Shown in pieces: positions 12,201 to 49,051 of a stretch of DNA of 64,000 nt. The position numbers and the translations under genes were made by a program. The stretch covers positions 118,002,697 through 118,066,696 of the forward strand of contig NC_089220.1 in assembly GCF_963924675.1 (NCBI RefSeq), given 5' to 3'. Position 1 is the stretch's first letter. Every line of letters starts with the position of its first letter. The notes under the pieces were generated by a model. That model worked only from the letters and a program-made list of their open reading frames with translations, ran no database searches and was not told the origin of the DNA. The DNA comes from Phocoena phocoena (Eukaryota > Chordata > Mammalia > Artiodactyla > Phocoenidae).

Positions 12201-13076
12201 CAGCAAGATCATTTTTGACCCACCTCCTAGAGAAATGGAAATAAAACAAAAATAAACAAATGGGACCTAATGAAACTTAAAAGCTTTTGCACAGCAAAAG
12301 AAACCAAAAAGAAGACCAAAAGACAACCCTCAGAATGGGAGAAAATATTTGCAAATGAAGCAACTGACAAAGGATTAATCTCCAAAATTTACAAGCAGCT
12401 CATGCAGCTCAATATCAAAAAAACAAACAACACAATCCAAAAATGGGCAAAGACCTAAACAGACATTTCTCCAAAGAAGATATACAGGTTGCCAACAAAC
12501 ACATGAAAAGATGCTCAACATCACTAATCATTAGAGAAATTCAAAGCAAAATGAGGTATCACCTCATTTGAGGTGATACAATGAGGTATCACCTCACACT
12601 GGTCAAATGGCCATCACCAAAAAATCTACAAACAATAAATGCTGGAGAGGATGTGGAGAACAGGGAACCCTCTTGCACTGTTGGTGGGAATGTAAATGGA
12701 TACAGCCACTATGGAGAACAGTATGGAGGTTCCTTTAAAAATAGAACTACCATATGATCCAGCAATCCCACTACCAGGCATATACCCTGAGAAAACCATA
12801 ATTCAAAAAGAGTCATGTACCACAATGTTCACTGCAGCTCTATTTACAAGAGCCAGGACATGGAAGCAACCTAAGCATCTGTCAACAGATGACTGGATCA
12901 AGAACATGTGGCACATATATACAATGGAACATTACTCAGCCATAAAAAGAAAGAAAATTGAGTTATTTGAGAAAAACAAATACTGTATGCTAACACATAT
13001 ATATGGAATCCAAAAAAAAAAAAAAAAAGGTTTTGAAGAACCTAGGGACAGGACAGGAATAAAGATGCAGACGTAG
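9238..13076 (+). pseudogene. L1 ORF2 remnant (endonuclease and reverse transcriptase)
   Basis: ORF2p normally nicks target DNA and reverse-transcribes L1 RNA. The endonuclease domain starts at 9238 with ITTLNVNGLN and reaches its SDHN catalytic motif at 9915-9926. The reverse transcriptase spans about 10617-11600, with the catalytic FADD at 11331-11342. The C-terminal region ends with a stop at 13074-13076. The frame is broken near 9591, 10010, 10616, 11201, 11597 and later, so no full protein can be made. A local inverted insertion lies at 12551-12596. Confidence 0.88.
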
Positions 13077-13328
13077 AGAATGGACTTGAGGACATGGGGA
13101 GGGGAAGGGTAAACTGAGACAAAGTGGCATGGACATATATACGCTATGAAGTGTAAAATAGATAGCTAGTGGGAAGCAGCCGCATAGCACAGGGAGATCA
13201 GCTCGGAGCTTTGTGTCCACCTAGAGGGGTGGGAGGGAGACGCAAGAGGGAGGAGATATGGGGATATATGTATACGTATAGTTGATTCACTTTGTTATAA
13301 AGCAGAAACTAAAACTAAAAATTAAAAA

Positions 13329-13633
13329 AAGAATCCACCTGCCAATGCAGGGGACACAGGTTCGAGCCCTGGTCCAGGAAGATCCCACATGCCGCAGAGC
13401 AACTAAGCCCTTGTGCCACAACTACTGAGCCTGCACGCTACAGCCTGCAAGCCACAACTACTGAAGCCCGTGTGCCACAACTACTGAAGCCCATGCTCCT
13501 AAAGCCCATGATCCACAAGAGAAGCCAGCATAATGAGAAGCCCACACACCGCAATGAAGAGTAGCCCCTGCTCGCCACAACTGGAGAAAGCCCGCGTGCC
13601 GCAACAAAGACCCAATGCAACCAAAAAAAAAAA
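13329..13633 (+). mobile_element. 3' piece of CHR-type SINE (long form)
   Basis: It resumes with 'gaatccacctgccaatgcag' and carries an intact B box ('ggttcgagccc', about 13361) and the long-form tail with repeated 'cacaactactga' units. It closes with 'gacccaatgcaaccaaaa' and a poly-A of about 12. It is the remainder of the SINE begun at 7631. Confidence 0.88.
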
Positions 13634-13659
13634 ACTTAGATGTTGTTACTGGCCTGCTC

Positions 13660-14120
13660 AAAGCCTTGCAGTATCTTTCCGCTGCATATGGCTTAGTAGG
13701 CCCTTGGTGATCTGCCCTTGCTCACTTCATTCTCTGCTCTCCACTGACCTCCTGCACATCAGGCTCTTTAATGTTCTTTTTCCTACGGGTCATGTTCCTG
13801 CTCGGGGCCCTTGTACTTGCTATTCCCACCTTTGGGCTATTCTTCCTCTAAATATTCACATGGCCTGCTCACTCACTTTAGTTGGTTCTCCTCCAACATC
13901 TTCTGTTCGGATAACTTCCCTCATCACTCTCTATCCCCTTCCTCTGAATTATTTTCTATCACTACTCAATATCATGTCATAAACCTAACCTGCCTATTTG
14001 TTTGAGGTCTACCTCCTTTAACAGAATGTGAGCTCCATGGGGGCAAGGATTGTCTTGCTCACTGTGAAATGCCCACTACCTAGAACAGTGAGGCACAGAG
14101 GTGGTGCTTATTAATGAGTG
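13660..14120 (+). repeat. L2 LINE 3' region
   Basis: The order 'gctcacttcattctctgctc', 'ccactgacctcctgcacatc', 'gtgagctccatgggggcaag' and 'gtgaggcacagaggtggtgc' follows the L2 3' end. It is degraded, with no intact frame. Confidence 0.6.
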
Positions 14121-14334
14121 AATAACTGGCTGCTGCTGCTGGTTGGTACAAATCAATAGGAGGCTGAGATGAAAAGGTATTGGTGAGAGTACCTGGGAAA
14201 GGTGCTAGCCAGGGAGATTTCAGGAGAATGAGATGATTAAGGACGAGCAAATGGGCATCTTTAAGGGCCAACTGAGGAGGGAGTGCAGGGTTGTAATGGC
14301 AGGTAAGACAGTAAACAGGCAGTTTCGTGTGTGG

Positions 14335-14545
14335 CTGAGAATGTGGTTTTCTGCCCTAGACCACCTAGTCTCTGTGTGGCTCTGGGTAAGTTTGTTAATC
14401 TTTCTAAGCCTCAATTCCTCCACCAGTAAAATGAAGCTGATAACCATAATACCTTCACCTAAGGTTGTGATGGAGGTTAATTGAGCAAATGGCCATAAAA
14501 AGTCTGGCATGGGGTAAGCTCTCAGTAACTGTTCATTACTATGAT
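14335..14545 (+). repeat. MIR SINE
   Basis: 'gtgtggctctgggtaagttt', 'aagcctcaattcctccacca', 'gtaaaatgaagctgataac' and 'ggtaagctctcagtaactg' follow the forward MIR consensus in order. Confidence 0.65.
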
Positions 14546-14744
14546 CGATGCAAGATTGGGGGAAGAGTGTGAAATGCTGCAATGTGAAAAGATGTTTCTG
14601 TAATCTTTCTAAGTCTTGTTCCAAAATGCCCTACCCAGGAATAGACTTCATGTGTTACCTTGCTCCCAACGCACATCTACACGAAAATGTCTCCTCATTG
14701 CCAACCCCTCACCAGCCTTTTCTCCTTTCCAATGACTCTTCTGA

Positions 14745-14810
14745 GAGCTAGTCTAGCGCTTGGCACAATAAGTTCTCCATAAATATTTGTTGATGTTTAC
14801 TGCACTTCTC
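14745..14810 (+). repeat. L2 or MIR tail fragment
   Basis: 'gcgcttggcacaataagttc' followed by 'cataaatatttgttgatg' is the usual end of an L2/MIR element. It lies about 300 bases upstream of the TSPAN3 CpG island. Confidence 0.5.
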
Positions 14811-15029
14811 CCAGACAATGCTTAGGTGTTACTTTGTCAGGACCGGCCTCCTTAGGGGAGAACGGGCTAGGTAGAAAGACAGCGTTCTTCGGACTCTGAA
14901 TCACCTGTAAGCCTGGCATAGTAAACGCAGCTCAATAGGAGGGGACTGGGTTTGGTCCTCTGAAACTTCCCTGAGGAGCCGTCTGCATCCAAGGGCGGCC
15001 AGAGGCCAAGAAGGACCCTGAGCTTTCGT

Positions 15030-40660
<25,631 letters not shown>

Positions 40661-40839
40661 CATGTAGGTTTTAATTATTTGGAGATACTTCAATTGCAGA
40701 GCAGCAGTGTGTTTTAAATGTTGGTGCTATCTGCAGTTCATTATGCTTTGCATGTGTTTTAATTATATCTGTTGCTAAATTCTAAAGGCCTTGATATTCA
40801 AAAAACTACAGATGCTTTTCAGTCCAGTATATCCCACAA

Positions 40840-41660
40840 ATATGGAGCACCTACTGTGTGCATGGCATTGGGGATACAGTGATGGTGCTGTCCTCTTCAA
40901 GGAGTGTGGAATGCTAGTATCAGAGACACACACAGAAGCAGATAATTTCCATACAGTGCAGTGATTGTAGTGGTAAAAGAATGGGAGCCCAGAGGAGGTG
41001 CCTGGAGAGGTCAGAGGCAACTTCCTGGAGGAGAGGCCCAAGCCCAGAGGCTGAATAGGCTTTGTAGGAGAGGGTATACAGGAATGTGAAATGGGATGGA
41101 AAGTGCAGGGAGCTACAAGTAACTCATTGTGCCTGGGGCTTAAAATAAAACGAAAAGAAGTTAAATTGGCAAAGCCCAGGTCCTCTAGGGTCTTATATGA
41201 CATCCTGTGGAAGTCAGATTTTACTTGAAGGTAGAAGCAGCCATGTGTGAACGTGGTAGTGGTGCAGGCGGACCTGTCATAGGCGTCCCTGTAGCTGTGG
41301 AGATGGGCTAAAGGGGCCATGCGAGGCCTCAGTGAGGTGGATGTAGTAGTTTAGGAGAGAGCTCGAAGGCTCTTTGGAGTGGCGCCCTGTTGGTGGAGAT
41401 GGTGTGGGGCGTGGACTCAGGAGGAATTAGGAGTCACGCAGAATGGCAGGATTTGATCATTGATTGGCCATGGGGCAGAGAGAAAGGGGAGGAAGGAAGG
41501 AATCTAGGATGAGTCCCACGTTTCTGGCTCAGTCAACTGGGGAAGCAGAATTGTTGCAGAGATATGGAGCCAGTAAGGACCACATCTAGGGACATGAGTT
41601 CATGTTCAGTTTTGGATCCATCAGTTTTGAGATGCCTAAATATTGTACAAATCTGTCCTG
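40840..41660 (+). repeat. Copy of the unnamed old repeat
   Basis: 'gagcacctactgtgtgcatg', 'ggcttcctgg'-like text (here 'ggcaacttcctggaggagag'), 'gcagggagctacaagtaact' and 'gatgagtcccacgtttctgg' occur in the same order as in the other copies. Confidence 0.4.
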
Positions 41661-42478
41661 CCTGAAAATGGAGATGATGTGAGAAAGGAGAGGAGTAAAA
41701 ACTAACTTCTGTTCACAAAGTGGAAGTTAACCAAAACATGCCTGATTTTAGAGAACTGTAGGAGATTTGCTGTGTTCTCTTGACCCGTCGCATCTCTTGT
41801 TCCTACCCATTGCACGTTGGGCAAGAATGTTTTGCTTGTCTTTGTGGCCTTTGACTACCACCTTCCCCATTCCCCAGTCCTGTCTCTCCCCAGCCTTGCT
41901 TCCAGTTTTCCATATGTAGCATTCTATGGCTACCCTATCACAGGTTGGAGCTGAGGCGAGCAATAGCTGGACTGTGATCGTTGGTTGCCCTCAGCTCTTT
42001 CTGCGTTGACCTACCTAGCTGAGCCTCCACGGTAGGAAAATGCTTTGGGAAAATATGCCAATTGGTAACCCACTCCTTGAACTTCCCAAGAGGCTAATTC
42101 CACACCGCTGTCCTTCACTCATTCCCTGGCTTGCCTGATGAGAGAGAGCAGCATCCTCTCCTGTGCTCTGTCAGCGGGACCCAGATCGACCATGCTAACA
42201 GTGCAACCAGAAAGACAAGGGGAGATGGTAGCTCTGGGGCCATTTAAACCATTCTAATTCCTGCCAGCTTTAAATTGTGCTTAATACCTGTCATAGTCAT
42301 GGAAATGCCTTTTTCCTTTGGAACCTCTGGATGGGTGATCTCTCCATGTTGACCAGGGCCATACAAATTCACCTTCTACCTGCTTCAGGGTCTTCAGGGT
42401 CTCTGCCATACCACATGGTGCTGAGACTAGGAGTTTGTGTTACCCTGAGACCCTAATCCCCAGGGCTATTCTCTAGAG

Positions 42479-43098
42479 CAGGGGTCCCCAACCCCTGGGC
42501 CACGGACCAGTAGCGGTCCATGGCCTGTTAGGAACCAGGCCGCACAGCAGGAGGTGTGCCGCAGGCAAGTGAACGAAGCTTCATCTGTATTTACAGACGC
42601 TCCCCATCGCTCGCATTACCGCCTGAGCTCCACCTCTTGTCCGATCAGCGCGGCGTTAGATTCTCATAGGAGCGCGAACCCTCCTGTGAGCTGTACATGC
42701 GAGGGATCTAGGCTGCGTGCTCCTTATGAGCATCTAATGCCTGATGATCTGAGATGGAGCTGAGACGGTGATGCTAGCGGCTGCAAGTACAGGTTATCAT
42801 TAGCGGAGAGGTTTGACTGCACAGAGACCATCATAAATTAATTGCCTGCAGACTTATGTCAAAACCCTATCAGTGAGTGGCAAGTGAAAACAAGCTCAGG
42901 GCTCCCGCTGATTCTGCATTTTGGTGAGCTGTATAATTATTTCATTATATATTACAATGCAATAATAATAGAAATAAAGTGTACAGTAAATGGAATGCGC
43001 TTGAATCATCCTGAAACCATTCCCCTCCGCCCCCGGTCCATGGAAAAATTATCTTCCACAAAAGTGGTCCCTGGTGCCACAAAGGTTGGGGACTGCTG
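42479..43098 (+). mobile_element. MER1/Charlie-type hAT DNA transposon with target duplication
   Basis: The 620-bp element begins 'caggggtccccaacccctgg' and ends in the inverted complement ('aaaggttggggactgctg'), giving the terminal inverted repeats of this hAT group. The 8-bp flanks 'ctctagag' (42471-42478) and 'ctctggag' (43099-43106) differ at one base, as expected for an old hAT target duplication. No transposase frame remains, so it is non-autonomous. The strand follows my recalled consensus. Confidence 0.85.
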
Positions 43099-43161
43099 CT
43101 CTGGAGGGCAAAAGAGCCACTTTTTATGTCTGAATTTAATGAGTGAGCTCCCCCACTGCAC

Positions 43162-43291
43162 CAGTATTTCCCACCCTTGTCTGCACATTGGAATCACCCA
43201 GGGAACTTGGAGAATACAGATGCCTGGGTCCCAGAGCTTCGGAAGTGGCTTGGGGTGTCCAGAGTGCAGTGAAGGCTGAGAACTACTGCTG
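43162..43291 (+). repeat. MER5-type hAT relic
   Basis: 'gcacattggaatcacccagg', 'acagatgcctgggtcccaga' and 'gaaggctgagaactactgct' follow the forward MER5 consensus. Confidence 0.65.
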
Positions 43292-43309
43292 TAACCTGTT
43301 GCCTTTTTT

Positions 43310-43790
43310 TTAAAGTTAATTTTATTTGGAAATGCGGAGTTACAAAAGAGTTGCAGGAATAAGAATTGTACATACGAGGCCCAAATATCCTTTACTTAGA
43401 TCCACTGAGTGACATTTACCCCATTTGATTTGTCATTTGTATTCTTGCATATGCTCTCTCTCTGCGCATGCATCATGGCCCTTTAACTCTAATACTTCAG
43501 CGGGTATTCCCTAAGAATAAAGATACTCTGTAACAACCCCAATACAGTTATCAAATTCAGTACATTTAACACTGATAAAATAGTTTAAAATACGATTCAT
43601 ATTCTAATTGATCTCATAATGTCCTTTGTAGAAGCTCACCCCCACCCAGTTCTAGATCTGGTCTAAGATCAAGTATTATAGGTAGTTGTCATGTCTCTTT
43701 GGTCTCCTTTAATCTGGAGCATTTCCATAGTTTTGTCACTTATGATATTGACATTTTGGAAGAATACAGTTTCTCCTTTTAAATGATGCC
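43310..43790 (-). repeat. Decayed L1 fragment
   Basis: 'gagttacaaaagagttgcag', 'catttaccccatttgatttg' and 'cctaagaataaagatactct' are reversed old L1 3' text. Confidence 0.5.
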
Positions 43791-43924
43791 GCTCATTTTG
43801 GGTTTATCCGATGTTTCCTCTTGATTAGATTAGATTGAGTTTTGCATTCCAGGTGGCTGGAACACTATGTCATATGTCCTCTCAGGAAGCACAATGTCAT
43901 CTGCCCCTCAGTGGTGATCTTAAT

Positions 43925-44400
43925 TTTGATCACCTGGTGTATCATTCAGAGTCCAGTGAGGGGGAAAAAGTAAATAGGAAAACTTTAACATAAATAATTG
44001 TTAACTGAGTAAGAGGTAGTTAATGACTAAAAGGGAAAGAAGAGAGCTCTAGAGCGTCTGAATAGAAAACAGCTACCACACCGAAGATCAAGGGACGAGA
44101 AGACAAGGAAGGAACTTAGAACCTCAGAGGAGGGCCCTGTAAGCCTGACCAACAGGAACATGCTGCCTGCCCTGTGCTGCAGAATCAACTCCCTGGAGGT
44201 GCCTGTCGAGACATGAGAGCAAAGAACAATCGCTGTGGAGGATGCTGCTGGGATCGAGGCCAGACTGAAACACTAATGGTCTCTTCCAGCCCTGCTTTCC
44301 CCTTCAGAGGCCCCTGTTGGCCAGCTGGTGAAGAGAAATGTAGTTTGCAGAGTCCCAGCTTCAGTGTGGCAAGGAAGGGAAAGGAAGGCAAGTTTGGAGC
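43925..44400. repeat. Possible old repeat, not named
   Basis: The pattern 'gtatcattcagagtccagtg' followed by 'aactttaacataaataattg' resembles an old DNA-transposon or LTR relic. It is uncertain and shows no gene. Confidence 0.25.
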
Positions 44401-44699
44401 TAAGAGGCAACAAATTCATACCTAGCACACCTGGACAGGATGTTTTCCACTTTCTCCATGGTATAGTTATTGTTTTTCCCCTTCCAACTCAAGCAACCTC
44501 TGGAGGTATAAGACCATGTAAATATTCCACTCCTCACCAAACTTCTGCCTAGATTTAGCAAATATTGCTGACTCTGGCCTGATTCAATCTTTCCTATGAT
44601 GATTGTTGTTTTAGATTCCATCTTAAAATGATGATTGTGAAATACTTTTTTCCAATTCAGCACTCCTTCCTCATTTACCAGTCTGCCCTCCCTCTCTCT

Positions 44700-45180
44700 T
44701 CCCCAATTATTTATTTTTATATATCTTATTTATATTCATTGTGAACTGATGGATTCTCCTTTTTTCAATGGTCTGTAATTCATTATTGTCCTTTTGTTTT
44801 TTTGTTTTGTTTTTGGTTCTTAAATAGTTCCAGATGTAACCAGTGGGAGCCCCTTTAAGTTGTCTCCTACATCCCAACATTTTTTTTAACACTTCTATTA
44901 CTTCTGACATAATGAGATGTTCCAGATTCATCTTGTACCCACCTCCCCTCAGCCCTGGAATCGTTGTTTCTCCAAGGAGCCCTGGTCCCTGGCTCTAGCT
45001 GTACTCATCACTACAGGGGTGTCTTTGCTTCTCATTCTATCAGAGTTATCTTACTGCCTTTTAAAAGTTGTTCCTAATTTTTTAAACAAAAGTAATAGTG
45101 CTTTAAAAAATGTAAACCATACAGACACCTATAAGGAAAATGTGCCCACAGGTAAGCAAGTTTAGCAGTGATATGTACCC
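44700..45180 (-). repeat. Decayed L1 fragment
   Basis: 'agtgggagcccctttaagtt', 'gatgttccagattcatcttg' and 'ccaaggagccctggtccctg' are reversed text common in old L1 3' ends. The short SINE at 45220 follows. Confidence 0.5.
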
Positions 45181-45219
45181 TTCTAAACTGTTTCTCTACA
45201 TATACAAAAATAGACTTGG

Positions 45220-45432
45220 GGGGCTTCCCTGGTGGTGCAGTGGTTGAGAGTCCGCCTACCGATGCAGGGGACACGGGTTCGTGCCCCGGTCCAGGAAGAT
45301 CCCACATGCCGTGGAGCAGCTGGGCCCGTGAGCCATGGCCGCTGGGCCTACGCGTCCGGAGCCTGTGCTCTGCAACGGGAGAGGCCACAACAGTGAGAGG
45401 CCCGCGTACCACAAAAAAAAAAGCAAAAAAAC
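45220..45432 (+). mobile_element. CHR-type SINE, short form
   Basis: Head 'gggcttccctggtggtgcag', B-box region 'ggttcgtgccc', end 'gcccgcgtaccac' and A-rich tail. The flanking duplication 'agacttgg' is at 45212-45219 and 45434-45441. Confidence 0.93.
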
Positions 45433-45679
45433 CAGACTTGGTCATGGTTTGTGGTTTTGCTTTTTGCTATTATATGAATTCTATTCTATAGGTGCTCTTT
45501 TTTTCTTCTCAGCAAAATGTGTACTCTTACCTGTATCAGTCTGTAGAATTTGTTCTTGCGTTTTGTTAGCTGCATAGATATAGTAATAGTATGATTAACC
45601 AATGTACAGTGGACAGGCACTCGTTGATTCCAGCCTCACTGCAGTGAACACCTTCGTACACATGCTGTCAGGCATTTAG

Positions 45680-45984
45680 AATGTTTTTTTGATTTTAAAA
45701 AACTTTATTGAGGTGAAATTCACACAGCATAAAGTTAACATTTTAAAGTGAACAACTAAGTGGCGTTTAGTACGTTCACAGTATTGTGTGGCCACCCCCT
45801 CTATCTAGTTCCGAAGCATTTTCATTACCCTGTGTTCTACATCTTTGTGTGGACTCAAGGATAGATTCTTAGTAGTGGTTTACTTTGTACTTTTAGATAC
45901 ATCCAGTTACCCTCAGAAAAGTTATACCAGTTTATATTCCCACTAGCAGTATATGAAATTCTGCATTTTCCTACAGCCTTGTTG
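45680..45984 (-). repeat. Old L1 3'-end fragment
   Basis: 'ctttattgaggtgaaattca', 'gtgtggccaccccctctatc' and 'gcattttcctacagccttgt' are reversed old L1 3' text. It abuts the larger L1 that follows, but it may be a separate insertion. Confidence 0.55.
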
Positions 45985-46299
45985 ATACTTTGGGTATTGG
46001 AAGATTGTATGTTTCTAGAAATTTGTCTATTTCTTCTAGGTTGTCCAGTTTGTTGTCATATAACTATTCATAGTAGTCTCTTACGATTTTTTGTATCTCT
46101 GTGATTTTGGGGGTTATTTATCCTTTTTCATTTCTTACTTTGTTTGAGTCCTCTCTCTTATTTTCTTGATGAGCCTGACTAAAGGTTTTTCAATTATGTT
46201 TATCTTTTCAAAAAAAACGGCTCTTGGTTTCGTTGATCATTTCTGATGTTCGTTTGTTACGTTTTGGTCTCTATTTTATTTATTTCCTCTCTGATCTTT

Positions 46300-46611
46300 T
46301 TTTTTTTTTTTTTTTTTTTTTTTACAGTTTGCTTTATTTATTTATTTATGGCAGTGTTGGGTCTACGTTTCTGTGTGAGGGCTTTCTCTAGTTGTGGCAA
46401 GCGGGGGCCACTCTTCATCGCGGTGCGCGGGCTTCTCACTATCGCGGCCTCTCTTGTTGCAGAGCACAGGCTCCAGACGCGCAGGCTCAGTAATTGTGGC
46501 TCACGGGCCCAGTTGCTCCGCGGCATGTGGGATCTTCCCAGACCAGGGCTCGAACCCGTGTCCCCTGCATTGGCAGGCAGATTCTCAACCACTGCGCCAC
46601 CAGGGAAGCCC
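46300..46611 (-). mobile_element. CHR-type SINE, intermediate form, nested in L1
   Basis: Reverse-oriented copy with a 27-base T run at its outer end, a long-form tail ('gctttctctagttgtggcaa') and short-form features in the middle ('gcgcaggctcag', 'gctcacgggccc'). A perfect 14-base target duplication 'cctctctgatcttt' lies at 46286-46299 and 46612-46625. Confidence 0.94.
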
Positions 46612-47114
46612 CCTCTCTGATCTTTATTAGGCCCTTCCTGCTGCCGACTTTGGGCTTTCTTTATTCTTTTTCTAATTTATTTGGATGGTTGGTTAGGTTA
46701 GAAACAAGGTTTTTCTTGTTTCTTGAGGAAGGCCTGTATCATTATTAACTTCCCTCTTAGAACTGCTTTTGCTGCATCCCATGGATTTTGGAAAGTGGTG
46801 TTTCCATTTTCATTTGTCTCAAAGCATTTTCTGATTGTCTCTTTGATTTCTTCTTTGACCCATTGTATTTTTAATAGTGTGTTGCTTAGTCTCCATGTGT
46901 TTGTGCTTTTCCTGTTTTTCTTCCCGTAATTGATTTCTAGTTTCAGGCTGTTATGGTTGGAAAAAAATGCTTGATGTAATTTCTATCCTCTTAAATTTGT
47001 TGAGACTTGTTTTGTGATCTATCCTGGAAAACATTCCATGTGTACTTGAAAAGAATGTGTATTCTGCTTTTTTTGGATGTAGGGTCCTGTAGCTATCTAT
47101 TAAGTCCAACTGGT

Positions 47115-47459
47115 CTAGTGTGTTACAACCACTCTTTCCTTACTGATTTTCTGTGTGGATGATCTCTCCGTTGATGTAAGTGGGGTCTTAAAGTCCCCTA
47201 CTATTATTGTATTATTGTCAATTTCTCCTTTTATGTCTGTTAATATTTGCTTTATGTATTTAGGTGCTCCTGTAATAGGTGCATATATGTTAATGAGTGT
47301 TATATCCTCTTGTATTGATCCCTTTATCATTATATAGAGTCCTTCTTTGTCTTTTGTTACAGACTTTGTTTTAAAGTCTGTTTTGTCTGATATGAGTATT
47401 GCTACCTCTGCTTTCTTGTCATTTCCATTTGCATGAAATATCTTTTTCCATTTCCTCAC
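47115..47459 (-). pseudogene. L1 ORF2 endonuclease remnant
   Basis: A 114-residue open stretch carries the L1 endonuclease text KKIFHANG, ILISDKTDF, SIQEDITLINIYAP and IIVGDF. It corresponds to the central endonuclease domain. Flanking frames are shifted or stopped, so it is dead. Confidence 0.8.
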
Positions 47460-48237
47460 TTACAGTCTTTGTGTGTCTTTAGCTCTGAAGGGAGTCTCTT
47501 ATAAGCAGGATATAGTTGAGTTTTGTATTTTCGTCCAGTCAGCCACTCTGTATTTTGATTGGAGCATTTAGTCCATTGACATTTAAAGTGATTATTGGTA
47601 GGTATGTACTTACTGCCATTTTATTACTTGTTTTTGTAGCTCTTCTGTGTTCTTTTAGTCTCTTCCCTTGTGATTTGATGACTTTCTTTACTGGTATGCT
47701 TGTGTGCCTTTCTCTCTAGTTTTTGTGTGTCTATTTTAGGGTTTTGATTTGTGGTTACCATGGGGTTTATATATGCTGATCTGTAACTATATCTGCCTAT
47801 TTCAAACAGGTAGTCATTTACATTCAAACACATTCCAAAAGGTGTATATTTTCTACTCCCCTTCTCCATATTTTGTTTTTGATGTCCTATTTTGCACCTT
47901 CATGTTTATCCCTTTACTGATTGTTGTAGTTATAGTTGTTTTTACAGTTTTTTTGTTTGTTTTTTAATCTTCCTACTAGCTTATTTAAGTGGTTGATCCT
48001 CAGCCTTTACTATATATTTGCTTTTACTAGTGGGATTTCTCCTTTCCTGTAGATACTTCTTGTTGTAGCCTCTTCCTTTACACTTAGGGAAGACCATTTA
48101 ACATTTCTTTTAGGGTTGGTTTAGTATTGATGAATTCTTAGTTTCTGCTTGTCTGACGAGTTCTTTCTCTCTCCTTCAATTCTAAATGATTATTTTGCTG
48201 GGTATGTGAGGTTGCAGATTTTTCCCTTTTTCGGCGC

Positions 48238-48436
48238 CTTTTTTTTTGCGGTACACGGGCGTCTCACTGCTGTGGCCTCTCCCGTTGCAGAGCACAGGCT
48301 CTGGACGCACAGGCTCAGCGGCCATGGCTCACGGGCCTAGCTGCTCCACGGCATGTGGGATCTTCCCGGACCGGGGCACGAACCCGTGTCCCCTGCATCG
48401 GCAGGCGGACTCTCAACCACTGCGCCACCAGGGAAG
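48238..48436 (-). mobile_element. CHR-type SINE, short form, nested in L1
   Basis: Reverse-oriented copy with a short T run, 'gcggtacacgggcgtctcac' and end 'gccaccagggaag'. The target duplication 'ccctttttcggcgc' is at 48224-48237 and 48437-48450. The SINE is younger than the L1 that it interrupts. Confidence 0.94.
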
Positions 48437-48811
48437 CCCTTTTTCGGCGCTTTGAATATTTAATCCCGTCTGGTCTGCAAGCTTTCTATAGAAAAATCAG
48501 CTGATAGCCTTATGGGGGTTCCCTTGTATATGACTCTTTATTTTTCTCTTGTTGCCTTTAGAATTTTCTCTTTAACTTTTGCCATTTTAATCATGATATG
48601 TTTTGGTGTGGGTTTGTTTGGGTTCATCTTGTTTGGGACCCTATGGGCTTCCTATATCTGGTTATCTGTTTCCTTCTTCAGGTTTGGAAAGTTTTCATAC
48701 ATAATTTCATCAAATACCTTTTTGACCTTTATCTTTCTCTCTTCTTCAGCGACCCCTGTAACATGAATGTCGGTATGATTGATATTGTCTCAGAGATGCC
48801 TTAAACTGTTC

Positions 48812-49051
48812 TCATTTTTTACTGTTTTTTGGTTTTTTTTGCTGTTCTGATTGGGTGATTTCCATTATTCTCTCTTGCAGATCACTTTCACATTCTTCTG
48901 TATCACCTAACCTGCTGCTAATTCCTTCTAGTGTGTTATTCATTTCTGTTATTGCATTCTTCAGTACTGACTGGTTCTTTTTTATATTTTCTAGTTCCTT
49001 GTTAAAATTCCCACTGTGTGTATGTATTCTTTTTGCTAATTCAGTTAGCAT
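48812..49051 (-). pseudogene. L1 ORF1 coiled-coil remnant
   Basis: A 79-residue stretch contains a lysine/glutamate-rich heptad pattern ending in DLQERIMEITQSEQQKK, the usual end of the L1 ORF1 coiled coil. The frame is not continuous to either side. Confidence 0.75.

Larger units (their letters stand above)
7672..13328 (+). mobile_element. Near-complete dead L1 retrotransposon inside a SINE
   Basis: This is a 5.66 kb L1 with about 615 bases of 5' UTR, ORF1 (from about 8287), ORF2 (about 9238-13076) and a purine-rich 3' UTR ending in an A-rich tail. The 5' UTR looks 5'-truncated. Both reading frames are broken by several frameshifts and stops, so it cannot move by itself. A 15-base target duplication flanks it, and it sits inside an older CHR-type SINE. 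It is of the cetartiodactyl L1 type judged by its 3' end, which is also seen at 5255-5420. Confidence 0.9.

Noticed and set aside
40775..41320. 181-residue open frame on the - strand
   Set aside because: It lies antisense across an old interspersed repeat and has no domain or splice signals.
42554..43279. Open frames of 69 and 145 residues on the + strand
   Set aside because: Both fall within the hAT element and the adjacent MER5 relic, and neither resembles a transposase.
48149..48455. Several overlapping proline/alanine-rich frames with the text 'GSGRTGSAAMAHGPS'
   Set aside because: The same peptide-like text recurs wherever a short-form SINE lies, so it is translated SINE and not a protein.
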